Shown here piece after piece: positions 34,704-43,386 of a stretch of 64,000 bases of DNA (its first letter is position 1; every line of letters starts with the position of its first letter). Source of the DNA: Clostridia bacterium. Its GTDB lineage: Bacteria; Bacillota_A; Clostridia; Oscillospirales; CAG-272. The stretch lies in contig JAFTKI010000016.1 in NCBI GenBank assembly GCA_017453335.1, positions 19,428 through 83,427 on the forward strand. The letters are read 5' to 3'. Under the pieces are notes generated by a model, which searched no databases, had not been told where the DNA came from, and worked only from the letters and a program-made list of their open reading frames with translations. A program made the position numbers and the translations under genes.

Positions 34704-36704
34704 ATGAGCAATCTCCAAAAAATCGAACAGCTCAAGGAGCTGGTTTTTGAACAGAAAAACGACCATTGCTTTATCGAACGCGAGCGCTTTCTGAACAGCC
34801 GTCCCGCGTGTGCCGAGCATCCAACCGATTTTTACGCCACGCTTTTTTCGGATATGCTGGACTACGTATCCACACCGATCAACGAAAATGATATTTTCGC
34901 AGGGCGTGTGCTTGAGGATGCCCCCGAGGCACAGTGGAAAGAATGCCCCAACCGCACGCTGTTTGCCAAGGCACATCTGACACCCGATTATAAGCGTCTT
35001 TTGACGCTGGGCTACAGCGGAATCTTGAAGCAAATCGAGCAGAATGCGGAAAAGATCAACACCGAAACGGCAAGAATCTACGCGCACAACGCCAAGATCG
35101 TTGTAGACGCCATCCACCGTTTCGCGCTCCGTTACGCAAAAGCCGCAGAGGCGGCAGGCATGACGCGCGCGGCAGAGGCATTGAAACGTGTTCCTTATGA
35201 GCCTGCGTACGATCTTTACTCTGCCCTGCAGGGAATGTGGATCACCCACATGATCACGGGCTGTTACGTGGGCGGCCGCGACTACGCGTTCGGCTACATG
35301 GACGAATATCTCTACCCCTATTACATCAAAGAAAAAGAAAACGGCGCAACCGACAGAGAGATCAGCACGATGCTGGCAGGATTTTTCGTAAAGTGCAACG
35401 AGATCTGCGGACGCCATCCGCACAACTATCGCCAAAAGCCCGTGCTTTCCCAGTCCTCCAAGCAATACGTTCTGCTGGACGGCGGAAGAGCAAACGAATT
35501 TTCAAAGGTCATTCTGGATGCCGCCGTGATCAACAACATGGCACAGCCCGAGATCACCGTGGTGCTGTCGGAGAACTCCTCGGAGGATTTCCACAAGAAG
35601 GTCTTTGAATCGATGTCGGTGCTGGTTGACAAATTGCAGGTCTACCATTGCGAGAAGGTGCGCGACTTCCTGCTTGCAAAAGGACTTCCCGAAGAGATCG
35701 CGCTTCGTCCCGGATTTTCGGCTTGCTGCACCTCCGACCTGTATCTGCACTCCTGCCGCGAGGAGTTCTACCTCCCCACCGTTCAGATTTTCTGCAAAAC
35801 GCTGTTTGAAAACGAGTTTTCCTCCAAAGAAGACCTGTTGGCGGCGTACTCGGCGGCGGTCACGGCAGAATGTGAGGGATATCTGGAAGAAACGCGCGCC
35901 CCCGAGCTTGATTGGGTACGTTGCGTATTCGTTCACGACTCGCTCCTGCTGGGAACCTGCAACGACGTGTGCGACTATATCCCCTATGGCTTGACCTACC
36001 GCGCGAAAAACATTTTCCTGCCCGGTATCGCAACGCTCGGCGATTCGCTCTGCGCCCTTGACACGCTGGTGTTCAACGGCGATGTTCCCTACAGCAAGTT
36101 TATAGAAATGCTCAAAGCCGATTTCGTGGGCTATGAGGATATCGATGCCCGTATCGCCGCACTTCCCAAATTCGGAAACGATCTGGAAACCGACCGCTAC
36201 ACCACCGAGATGGCAAATCTCTTGGTGGATGCGGTGGAAGCCTCCGAGCATCCCGCAAAAGAGATCCTGCTCCCCTCGTTCTATTCCCTGGAGCGTGAGA
36301 ACTCGTGGGCAGAGGAGGTTCCCGCAACGCCAGACGGCAAACGGAACGGCAAAGCATTCTCCGAGAATCAGTCGCCTGTTTACGGTGCCGACCGAAACGG
36401 CATCACGGCTCTGCTCAACAGCATTGCAAAGCTTCCCTTCCACAGAACCGCGGCGGGCGGACTCAACCTGACCTTCTCGGCAAAGGTTGAACCCGACATC
36501 CTGCAGGCTTTGGTAAAGACCTATTTCCAAGAGGGCGGCTTGCACGTGGGAATTACGGTGCTGAACCGCGAAACGCTGCTGGATGCGATGGAGCATCCCG
36601 AAAAATACAGATCCCTGACCGTTCGGATGTACGGCTTCAGCGAATACTTCGTCACCCTTTCCCCTGTTCAGCAGATCGGCGTACTCAACCGCACGGTGTA
36701 CTGA
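34704..36704 (+). CDS. Glycyl radical enzyme of the pyruvate formate-lyase superfamily, unassigned
   Basis: 666 residues, short for the family (about 750-850). The glycyl radical loop RMYGFSEYFVTLSPVQQ near the C-terminus places the radical at G644. The thiyl site is a Cys pair, C341-C342, in GFSACCTSDLY: this resembles the CC of pyruvate formate-lyase, and the GCxE motif of choline, glycerol, propanediol and isethionate enzymes is absent. The conserved PDGKRNGKAFSENQSPVYG region is present. A lyase acting on a C-C bond is the closest analogy, but the substrate is unknown. ATG 34704 has GGGAG upstream. The activase gene starts one base after its stop, and a 2-hydroxyacid dehydrogenase and a GDPD follow. 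Confidence 0.88.
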   Translation: MSNLQKIEQLKELVFEQKNDHCFIERERFLNSRPACAEHPTDFYATLFSDMLDYVSTPINENDIFAGRVLEDAPEAQWKECPNRTLFAKAHLTPDYKRLLTLGYSGILKQIEQNAEKINTETARIYAHNAKIVVDAIHRFALRYAKAAEAAGMTRAAEALKRVPYEPAYDLYSALQGMWITHMITGCYVGGRDYAFGYMDEYLYPYYIKEKENGATDREISTMLAGFFVKCNEICGRHPHNYRQKPVLSQSSKQYVLLDGGRANEFSKVILDAAVINNMAQPEITVVLSENSSEDFHKKVFESMSVLVDKLQVYHCEKVRDFLLAKGLPEEIALRPGFSACCTSDLYLHSCREEFYLPTVQIFCKTLFENEFSSKEDLLAAYSAAVTAECEGYLEETRAPELDWVRCVFVHDSLLLGTCNDVCDYIPYGLTYRAKNIFLPGIATLGDSLCALDTLVFNGDVPYSKFIEMLKADFVGYEDIDARIAALPKFGNDLETDRYTTEMANLLVDAVEASEHPAKEILLPSFYSLERENSWAEEVPATPDGKRNGKAFSENQSPVYGADRNGITALLNSIAKLPFHRTAAGGLNLTFSAKVEPDILQALVKTYFQEGGLHVGITVLNRETLLDAMEHPEKYRSLTVRMYGFSEYFVTLSPVQQIGVLNRTVY

Positions 36705-36705
36705 T

Positions 36706-37608
36706 ATGATAACGGCAAACATTCTCAATATTCAACGTTTCTGCACCAAGGACGGGCCCGGAATCAGAACCACCGTTTTTTTCAAGGGCTGTCCGCTCTC
36801 CTGCCTTTGGTGTCATAATCCCGAATCGCAATCAACCGCTCGGCAGATGATGTACAATTCCGAAAAATGTCTGCATTGCCTGCGTTGCGTTGCCGCTTGT
36901 GAAAAGCAATGCCACAAGCAAGACGGCGGAAAGCATATCTTCGACCGAACCGACTGCATCGCCTGCGGCAAGTGTCTCTCCCCCTTGTGTGAGGCATTGG
37001 AGATCGCGGGAAAAACGGTATCAGCCGATGAAATTCTGCAAGAGGTTCTCAAAGACAAGCTATATTATCAAAACTCGGGCGGCGGCTTGACGCTCTCGGG
37101 TGGCGAACCGCTGTTGCAGTGGGAATTTTGCAAAGAATTGCTCCAAAAAGCCAAGGAACACGGCATCCACACCTGTGTGGAGACCTGCGGACACGTCACA
37201 CGCAAGGCTTTGGAGCAAACACTTCCCTACGTTGATCTGTATCTGTTCGATTGGAAGGAAAGCGATCCCGAACGGCACAAGCAATACACAGGCTTTGACA
37301 ATCAACGGATCCGTGACAATTTGCAGTTTCTCAATGCAAATCAAAAAGAGAGCGTTCTGCGCTGCCCGATCATTCCAACGCTCAATGACCGCGAGGAACA
37401 TCTTCTCGGCATTGCCGAGCTTGCCAACACGACCACGGGAATTTCGCGCATTGTCCTCGAGCCGTATCACACGCTGGGCGTTGGCAAATACGAGCGACTG
37501 AACAAAGGCTATGCGCTCACCGAGCTTCCCGCACTTGACACGGAAACCGCGCAACAGCTTGCAAAAAATCTGCAAGCCATGACGCACATCCCCGTAGAAA
37601 TCGCGTAA
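36706..37608 (+). CDS. Glycyl radical enzyme activating enzyme (radical SAM)
   Basis: 300 residues. The radical SAM motif C-x3-C-x2-C is in GCPLSCLWCHNPES near residue 30. An inserted ferredoxin-like region (CLHCLRCVAACEKQC, then CIACGKCLSPLC) supplies two further 4Fe-4S clusters, as in the activases of choline and glycerol enzymes but not in PflA. LTLSGGEPLLQWEF and FDWKESDPERHKQYTG are typical of the group. It should abstract the Gly644 hydrogen of the preceding enzyme. Start ATG one base after the upstream stop, so the two are coupled. Confidence 0.93.
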   Translation: MITANILNIQRFCTKDGPGIRTTVFFKGCPLSCLWCHNPESQSTARQMMYNSEKCLHCLRCVAACEKQCHKQDGGKHIFDRTDCIACGKCLSPLCEALEIAGKTVSADEILQEVLKDKLYYQNSGGGLTLSGGEPLLQWEFCKELLQKAKEHGIHTCVETCGHVTRKALEQTLPYVDLYLFDWKESDPERHKQYTGFDNQRIRDNLQFLNANQKESVLRCPIIPTLNDREEHLLGIAELANTTTGISRIVLEPYHTLGVGKYERLNKGYALTELPALDTETAQQLAKNLQAMTHIPVEIA

Positions 37609-37666
37609 CCGAAACAAAATTTATAATTTAAAAAATAAAACATAAAAAACGAAGGAGATTAACATC

Positions 37667-38710
37667 ATGAAATTCCTTGCACTCACCGACCATTTTGTTA
37701 GAAAAGAGCATTACGAAGAGCTGTTCGCAAACTTCCCCGAGCATACCCTTGCAACCGTTTTCTACGGTGAAGAAGACCGTATCATCATGCGCGATATGTT
37801 CCGCGAGGTTGAGGTAAACGGTCCCGATGCTGTGGAAATTCCCCAGGCTGTATACGATGAAGCAGTTGATGCGGACGTTATCATCACGCACCTCTGCCCC
37901 ATTCCCGCAAAGCTGATCGAAAAGGCTCCCAAGCTGCGCGCAATTCTCTCCAACCGCGGCGGTCTTGAGAATATCGCTGTAAAGGCAGCAACCGCAAGAA
38001 ACATTCCGATTCTGAACAACCCCGCCCACAATGCAAACGCAGTGGCAGAGTTCACCGTTGCCCTGATGATTGCCGAAGCGCGCAACATGGTTCGTTCCTA
38101 CTACAGCGTAAAGCACGGCGATTGGAGAGAAAACTACAGCAACTTCGGCAACATCTGGGAGATCCGCGGCAAGACCGTTGGTCTGATCGGATTTAGCACC
38201 ATTGGTCGATTGGTTGCAGAAAAGCTCAGCTCCTTTGGCGTAAAGATGCTGGTAAGCGATCCCAAGTGCGATCCCGAGGACGAGCTGGTAAAGCGTCTGG
38301 GCATTAAGGTTGTTGACCTGACCACCCTGATGAAGGAAAGTGATTACGTATCCCTCCACGCAAGAGCAAGCGGCTGCTTCCTGACCAAGGATGTTCTCTC
38401 CCTGATGAAGCCCACCGCGATCTTTGTAAACACCGCTCGCGCATACATGGTAGACTACGATGCTCTGTACGAGCTTCTGCGCGACAAGAAGATCCTGGGT
38501 GCCGCAATCGACGTATTCCCCATGGAGCCCCTGCCGATCGACTATCCCCTCTTGACGCTGGATAACTGCACCGTTACCACGCACCGCGCAGGCGACACCG
38601 TGAACGCATACAGCGAAAGCCCCGCTATGCTGATGGAAGACTACGGTCTGTATCTTGCAGGCAAGAAGCCGCGTTTCTTCGTAAACCCCGAAGTCGGCAT
38701 GGGCAGATAA
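37667..38710 (+). CDS. D-isomer-specific 2-hydroxyacid dehydrogenase family protein
   Basis: 347 residues. The NAD-binding Rossmann unit reads TVGLIGFSTIGRLVAEKL, with Ser in place of the middle Gly of GxGxxG. The catalytic Arg (VNTARAYMVD), Glu (DVFPMEPLP) and His (VTTHRAGDT) of the D-2-hydroxyacid dehydrogenase fold can all be placed. It should interconvert a 2-oxo acid and a D-2-hydroxy acid. It lies 58 bases after the activase with AAGGAG upstream, so it probably works on the product or substrate of the glycyl radical enzyme, with regeneration of NAD+ as a likely benefit. GDPD follows after four bases. Confidence 0.87.
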   Translation: MKFLALTDHFVRKEHYEELFANFPEHTLATVFYGEEDRIIMRDMFREVEVNGPDAVEIPQAVYDEAVDADVIITHLCPIPAKLIEKAPKLRAILSNRGGLENIAVKAATARNIPILNNPAHNANAVAEFTVALMIAEARNMVRSYYSVKHGDWRENYSNFGNIWEIRGKTVGLIGFSTIGRLVAEKLSSFGVKMLVSDPKCDPEDELVKRLGIKVVDLTTLMKESDYVSLHARASGCFLTKDVLSLMKPTAIFVNTARAYMVDYDALYELLRDKKILGAAIDVFPMEPLPIDYPLLTLDNCTVTTHRAGDTVNAYSESPAMLMEDYGLYLAGKKPRFFVNPEVGMGR

Positions 38711-38714
38711 TTCG

Positions 38715-39518
38715 ATGAGAACCTATAACAAGCTGCTGGACGGTGAAAAGATCGTTCTCGGAGGACATCGCGGCGACCGCAAAAACTTCCCCGAGAACAC
38801 CATGCCCGCATTTCTCGCAATGGAGAAAATGGGAGCTGACGCCATTGAAACCGACGTTCGAATGACACGTGACGGTCACTTGGTTCTGATTCACGACCGC
38901 GATGTGCAAAGAACCACCAACGGCTCGGGCTTTGTGGACGAAATGACCCTGGAAGAGATCCGTGCGCTGGACGCAGGCTCTTGGAAGGGTGACGAGTTCA
39001 AGGGCTTGCAGATCCCCACGGTTGAGGAATTTCTGGAGTTCGTCAGCAAGACTGACCTGCTCATCAACTGGGAGCTGAAGCAATACCCTCTGGAGCTTGG
39101 TGAGGATAAGGCTTATGGCTGTATCGACAAGCTGGTGGAGCTGATTGATCGCTACGGCTTGGCAGAGCGAAGCATCATGAACTCTTTTTCCGATTGCAAT
39201 TTGGAATATGTAGATACAAAGTGGCCGCACAAATTTGCGATTCACGGATACATCCACTACAAAAAGCCCAAGGATACCCCCACCCAACCCATTGAAAACT
39301 TCCTTGACTGGGCGGCGATCTGGAGAAAGGACGAGGATCACACCGCAGGCTTTGAAGAGGATTACGCCTTTGCAAAGGAGCGCGATATCCTGACCTGTAT
39401 TCTGGTTCCCGATACGGTGGAGGACTACAAAAAGGCTTTGGATATGGGTTGCCGTATGTTCACCAGCGACGATCCCTCAACCGCCATCAAGGTTTTGAAG
39501 GAACTCGGAGAGCGGTAA
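38715..39518 (+). CDS. Glycerophosphodiester phosphodiesterase family protein
   Basis: 267 residues. The GDPD signature GGHRGDRKNFPENTMPAF opens the barrel, followed by AIETDVRMTRDGHLVLIHD, the metal-binding Glu-Asp pair and catalytic His, and INWELKQY. It hydrolyses glycerophosphodiesters to glycerol-3-phosphate and an alcohol such as choline or ethanolamine, or acts on a related phosphodiester. There is no signal peptide. Four bases separate it from the dehydrogenase gene, so it is part of the glycyl radical enzyme operon. No clear terminator follows; a repeat element begins 14 bases downstream. Confidence 0.88.
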   Translation: MRTYNKLLDGEKIVLGGHRGDRKNFPENTMPAFLAMEKMGADAIETDVRMTRDGHLVLIHDRDVQRTTNGSGFVDEMTLEEIRALDAGSWKGDEFKGLQIPTVEEFLEFVSKTDLLINWELKQYPLELGEDKAYGCIDKLVELIDRYGLAERSIMNSFSDCNLEYVDTKWPHKFAIHGYIHYKKPKDTPTQPIENFLDWAAIWRKDEDHTAGFEEDYAFAKERDILTCILVPDTVEDYKKALDMGCRMFTSDDPSTAIKVLKELGER

Positions 39519-39531
39519 ACACATGAGGTTC

Positions 39532-39750
39532 CACCTCATCCGTCTCGCTTTGCGAGCCACCTTCTCCTCAAGGAGAAGGCTTCTGAATCACCTGCTTTTG
39601 CAAATTGAAGCATAGCAATTTTACATCCAAAGCATCTACGAAACTAGGGATCTTGCTATATTAAAAACATTATCGGAACCTTTCAAAGCAATGAACCTTG
39701 AGAGCCTTCTCCTTGAGGAGAAGGTGTCAGCGTAGCTGACGGATGAGGTG
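39532..39750. mobile_element. MITE-like element with about 48-base terminal inverted repeats
   Basis: The left end (39532-39581) and the reverse complement of the right end (39703-39750) both begin CACCTCATCCGTC, pass through a small hairpin (TCGCTTTGCGA on the left, AGCTACGCTGAC on the right) and end ACCTTCTCCTCAAGGAGAAG then GCT. About 120 bases of unrelated AT-rich sequence lie between, with no coding potential. Related single-arm copies lie at 53026-53070 and 58991-59035. Confidence 0.65.
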
Positions 39751-39772
39751 TTATCAAAACCGCCTGTACCTC

Positions 39773-39801
39773 TTGACGGTCGGGCGGTTTTGTGATATGA
39801 T
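39773..39801 (+). promoter_or_regulatory. SigA-type promoter of the SGNH hydrolase gene
   Basis: TTGACG (39773-39778), 17-base spacer, TGa-TATGAT (39796-39801). Confidence 0.72.
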
Positions 39802-39831
39802 AGACGTGAAAAACACACGGAGGAATATTTT

Positions 39832-40512
39832 ATGAACATCAAAGGCTATAAGGTCAATTTTTTGGGTGACAGCATCACCGAGGGGGTTGGCGTTACCGAT
39901 CGAGAAAACTGCAGATACGACAACCGCGTCAAAAAGATGCTCGGTCTGGCAGGTGTTAACAACTACGGTGTTGGCGGTACGCGCTTGGCGCACCAGATTC
40001 ACGCCAGCAGCAAGCCCCGTCACGACCTGTGCTTCTGCGGCCGCGCATACGACATGGACAGATCTGCCGATATGGTGGTAGTCTATGGCGGCGTGAACGA
40101 TTACATCCACGGCGACGCACCGTTTGGTAAAATCGGTGACACCACGCAGGATACCTTCTGCGGTGGTGTGTACTACCTCATGAACTATCTGAAGACCTCC
40201 GAGTCCTACAAGGGCAAGCCGATCCTCTTTATGACGCCCGCGCGTTGCAAATACGGTGAAGTGGACGATCTGTACCCTTCCCCGAGAGATGTAAAGAGCC
40301 CCGATGCAAAGCCCCTGATCGCTTATGTTGAGGCAATTGAGGAAACCGCAAAGCTGTTTGGCATTCCCGTACTCAACCTGTATTACAAAATGGGCTTGGA
40401 TCCCCACGATCCCGCTGTTTCGGAAAAGTACACGGTGGACGGATTGCACTGGAACGATGCAGGTCACGAATACATCGCCAAGGCTTTGGCGGAGTTTATT
40501 GAAGCACTTTAA
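39832..40512 (+). CDS. SGNH/GDSL-type hydrolase
   Basis: 226 residues. Block I GDSITEGVG near the N-terminus gives the nucleophilic Ser, block III VVVYGGVNDY gives Gly and Asn, and block V DGLHWNDAGH gives the Asp-His pair. These esterases remove acetyl or acyl groups from carbohydrates or lipids. No signal peptide is visible, so a cytoplasmic sugar O-deacetylase is a reasonable guess. AGGA precedes the ATG. It is monocistronic with its own promoter and a strong terminator, directly after the MITE-like element. Confidence 0.88.
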   Translation: MNIKGYKVNFLGDSITEGVGVTDRENCRYDNRVKKMLGLAGVNNYGVGGTRLAHQIHASSKPRHDLCFCGRAYDMDRSADMVVVYGGVNDYIHGDAPFGKIGDTTQDTFCGGVYYLMNYLKTSESYKGKPILFMTPARCKYGEVDDLYPSPRDVKSPDAKPLIAYVEAIEETAKLFGIPVLNLYYKMGLDPHDPAVSEKYTVDGLHWNDAGHEYIAKALAEFIEAL

Positions 40513-40527
40513 AATACACTCGAAACG

Positions 40528-40562
40528 AAAAACAGACCGATCAAATGATCGGTCTGTTTTTC
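40528..40562. terminator. Bidirectional intrinsic terminator
   Basis: AAAAACAGACCGATCA pairs with TGATCGGTCTGTTTTT around a tiny loop. It closes the SGNH gene and the seven-gene leftward operon. Confidence 0.9.
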
Positions 40563-40566
40563 TATG

Positions 40567-41046
40567 TCATTCATATACCAGCAAATTTTCTAAAAAGGCT
40601 TTCAACCGCTTGGCAGGTCTTCTGAAAGCAAAAAACGGCAGTCCAAAGCAAAACAAAAACACCGGGATTCCAATCGCAAGCTCTGCGTCTCCCACAATAA
40701 GTCCCACCACTGCCGCAACCAATGATAACACAGATAACAAGTATAACGGATACCATATTAAACAAATCAAAAAATTCATCCGAATCAGCACCGATATCAC
40801 GGTCATTCCGTCCTGTTCGGAAGCTTTCGCCGTTGCAACGGGAGCAAAGGAATTGTTTGTGCGCACAAAACCGGAGTGCTTTCTTGTTTTTTCCGCCACG
40901 CAAAAGCCTTTCTTCGAAAAATAGGCACGATAATCGTAGTTCTGACGAGTTTCAAATTCCAAAATTCTTTGCACTCTTTCTTTGGATAATTTCGTCTTGA
41001 TCTCAAATTTTTCGATAAAAAGCAATTTTTGAAGAATTTTATTCAT
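40567..41046 (-). CDS. Small membrane protein of unknown function
   Basis: 159 residues. The N-terminal half is polar and probably beta-rich (YRAYFSKKGFCVAEKTRKHSG, then NNSFAPVATAKASEQDGMTV in parts), followed by two hydrophobic segments at about 95-118 and 122-140 and a basic tail. The NSFAP then DGMTVISVLIRMN pattern occurs in small uncharacterised membrane proteins of gut Clostridia. GAGGAGG lies before the ATG at 41046. Last gene of a seven-gene operon that includes an N-acetylmuramoyl-L-alanine amidase and a clan GH-D glycosidase. No function proposed. Confidence 0.75.
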   Translation of the reverse strand: MNKILQKLLFIEKFEIKTKLSKERVQRILEFETRQNYDYRAYFSKKGFCVAEKTRKHSGFVRTNNSFAPVATAKASEQDGMTVISVLIRMNFLICLIWYPLYLLSVLSLVAAVVGLIVGDAELAIGIPVFLFCFGLPFFAFRRPAKRLKAFLENLLVYE

Positions 41047-41066
41047 CGAAATCCTCCTCATACAAC

Positions 41067-41639
41067 TCACTTTGTTTTCCGATACTCAAAAAGGTCGGTA
41101 TGATACGCCATCACGACTCTTTTCGTTTTCTTTTCGATCACCACGATAAATTTGTCGCCGCGGTGGCTGTTCTCATAGATGTACCCATCTCCCATAGGAA
41201 GCTCCCCGCTCCAAAGATAATTGTCTTTGGGGATCAACCAGTAACCAAATTCTTCAAACCGAAGCACATAATACGATACCCACACGCGATGTCTGCTACC
41301 CTGCCGCGATACCTCTTCTTCCCAATGGCTTTCATCCACCGAATGCAACAAGGTTGCGGTGGTAACCTCGTAGTTCTCTATCCGAACCTTCTTTACCTTG
41401 TGTCGGATACGAAGATTGATAAAAACGCAGTACACGATCAAAAGCTGAATCAGCATAGGAATTACCCATGGAGCCCACACCGCACAAACAATCATTGCAA
41501 CAATCATCGCAATGGCTAATAGAGTGGCAGAAAGGGTGCTCCTTTGATATTCGATTTCCGATTCTCGCTTGGGCTCTTTTATTACGTTTTGAATATCCTT
41601 GATAATCTCCGCATCGGTAATCCGTTCTTTTTTCGGCAA
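41067..41639 (-). CDS. Membrane protein of unknown function (TTG start), paralogue of the gene at 43370
   Basis: 190 residues. After a charged N-terminus (ITDAEIIKDIQNVIKEPK) come two hydrophobic segments (STLSATLLAIAMIVAMIVCAV and VIPMLIQLLIVYCVFINLRI in parts), then a soluble beta-rich domain ending MAYHTDLFEYRKTK. No ATG fits; TTG at 41639 has GGGGGAT eight bases upstream and lies one base after the glycosidase stop. The C-terminal layout (two helices, beta domain, AYHT..(F/Y)xY ending) matches the protein on the other side of the glycosidase (43370-43912), so the two are probably ancient duplicates. No function proposed. Confidence 0.72.
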   Translation of the reverse strand: MPKKERITDAEIIKDIQNVIKEPKRESEIEYQRSTLSATLLAIAMIVAMIVCAVWAPWVIPMLIQLLIVYCVFINLRIRHKVKKVRIENYEVTTATLLHSVDESHWEEEVSRQGSRHRVWVSYYVLRFEEFGYWLIPKDNYLWSGELPMGDGYIYENSHRGDKFIVVIEKKTKRVVMAYHTDLFEYRKTK

Positions 41640-41640
41640 T

Positions 41641-43386
41641 TCACATCCCCCTTTTAAGCACCAACAGCGCCCCTTGCGGTGCCAAAACCTCATTCAGCCG
41701 GGCAGTTAAAACAACGTCCTTGGCAATGCATTCGCCCATACAATCGTAAATATTCATCCGAATCGGCACACCCGCCGTGTTTTTAACGATCAGATTTTCC
41801 CCGCCCGTCAGATTCACCGCGTAGATCACTGCCGCACGTCCGTCAAATTCCGGAACAGAACAGTCAGCAAGCTGAACGATCTTTTCCCGCTCATTTTCCA
41901 CCCAAGCCGTTCCGTAACCGTTTTCGCAAAGCGTCATTCTGACCTTCTCGCGCATCAAAGTATCTCTGTGCGCATTCCAGAATTGCAGATAATTTCGCAA
42001 AACCTTGCTGTGCAGATCGGTCACTTGCTCCATGCGAACCGAGATCTGGGGTACCGAAAACATGGTTCCAAAGAGCTGCTGTGCCACGTTTTCGGGCGTG
42101 TCGGCAGCGTTCCAAACGATCATGTCCGAATGTACCGCGCATCCGCCGCACACCAAGCGAAGATTGAGCGATTGCACTCTGTTGCGAGCACCGTCCAAGG
42201 GGCAATCCCAAACGCGCATCATATTGCCGTAGGTGGAAACGACAGGGCCAAAATAAGGCTGACGGAACTCGATCAGTACGTTGGGGTTGATTGCTTTGAG
42301 CGCATCGGACACCTCCGACAGCAAGCGCTCGGTTGCATCCTCCACCGACACCGTGTCCATGATCTCGTTATACTCTCCGTTGGTTTTAAAGCGATCGATA
42401 AAATCCAGCTTCAAGCCGTCAAAGCCCCAATCGCGCACCGCGTGGGAAAAGGTTTCGATCAAAAACGAACGAACCTCACGGTATCTGGGATCAAGAAAGT
42501 AAGTACTCATTTTAGAGGAATACTCCAAGCACATCGCCTGAAATTCCTCGTATTTTTGCGCAAATTCTCCCATAAACGGCGTTGCGTACCACAGCATCGC
42601 CTTCATGCCAAGTGCATGAATCGCATCGGTAAACGCCTTCATATCGGGAAACTTTTCGGGCGCGGGATTCCAGTCGCCACAGTTGCCGTACATCGAATCG
42701 TATCTGCCCGTTTGCCAGCCGTCATCCACGATCACGGTATCCATTCCGTAGCGTACCGCCTCCCGACACTCTGCCAGAATCGACTCCGTATCAATGCTTT
42801 TCGTATAGGAATACCATGTGGAATACATCGGGCGAAGAGCCGCATCGGGAACGTAACCGTTTTGATACCCCAGCGCATCAAACCATTTGCGCGCCCCATA
42901 GATTGCCTCGTCAAACGCGATCTTTCTGCAATCAATCCGAAGCTCGGTCTCATAGTGCGAAAACGGCCCGCAAAGCATGGTAAAGAAATCAATCGAAACC
43001 GTTACGGTAGGACGCTCGTTGTTGCATCTCATACGAATTGACAGCGGAGTTTTTACATCCGACAGCGCAACTAAGTAGGCATTGTTGCCATTGCGCGACA
43101 CCAGCGATTTGAGCGGCATTCCCCACGGCAAGCGCGACTCGGTGGCACGGTAGGAAAAGGAAAGATTGCGTTGGGGATGGATCGCATCCCACATATAATA
43201 CAGGTCGGTTGCGGGAATCTCATAAGAAAGTGTGATCGGCTTAGGAGAGGTCAACTCTCCCCAATCAAAGCAAACGTGATAGACAGCAATCCCGTTTTCT
43301 TCCGACTTCTTGGAAAACGCAATCCGAGCCTCTTCCTCGTATTCAAATTCAAAAATAGATTCATTGATTTCAATCGTCTGTTTCAT
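41641..43386 (-). CDS. Clan GH-D glycoside hydrolase (alpha-galactosidase-like)
   Basis: 581 residues. Barrel motifs are TVIVDDGWQTGRYD, MKAMLWYATPFMG, GFDGLKLDFIDRF (nucleophile Asp in KLDF) and VLIEFRQPYFGPV, with DCPLDGARNRVQSLNLR following. An N-terminal beta-sandwich of about 170 residues carries no signal peptide. Same length and layout as the enzyme at 31739-33484, though the sequences are well diverged. Cytoplasmic cleavage of an alpha-galactoside or related glycoside is likely. ATG at 43386 with GGGAG upstream overlaps the preceding membrane protein gene by 17 bases. Confidence 0.8.
   Translation of the reverse strand: MKQTIEINESIFEFEYEEEARIAFSKKSEENGIAVYHVCFDWGELTSPKPITLSYEIPATDLYYMWDAIHPQRNLSFSYRATESRLPWGMPLKSLVSRNGNNAYLVALSDVKTPLSIRMRCNNERPTVTVSIDFFTMLCGPFSHYETELRIDCRKIAFDEAIYGARKWFDALGYQNGYVPDAALRPMYSTWYSYTKSIDTESILAECREAVRYGMDTVIVDDGWQTGRYDSMYGNCGDWNPAPEKFPDMKAFTDAIHALGMKAMLWYATPFMGEFAQKYEEFQAMCLEYSSKMSTYFLDPRYREVRSFLIETFSHAVRDWGFDGLKLDFIDRFKTNGEYNEIMDTVSVEDATERLLSEVSDALKAINPNVLIEFRQPYFGPVVSTYGNMMRVWDCPLDGARNRVQSLNLRLVCGGCAVHSDMIVWNAADTPENVAQQLFGTMFSVPQISVRMEQVTDLHSKVLRNYLQFWNAHRDTLMREKVRMTLCENGYGTAWVENEREKIVQLADCSVPEFDGRAAVIYAVNLTGGENLIVKNTAGVPIRMNIYDCMGECIAKDVVLTARLNEVLAPQGALLVLKRGM

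Noticed and set aside
34704..36704. Choline trimethylamine-lyase or glycerol dehydratase
   Set aside because: Those enzymes carry GCVE-type motifs at the thiyl site; here it is ACCTS. The protein is also much shorter.
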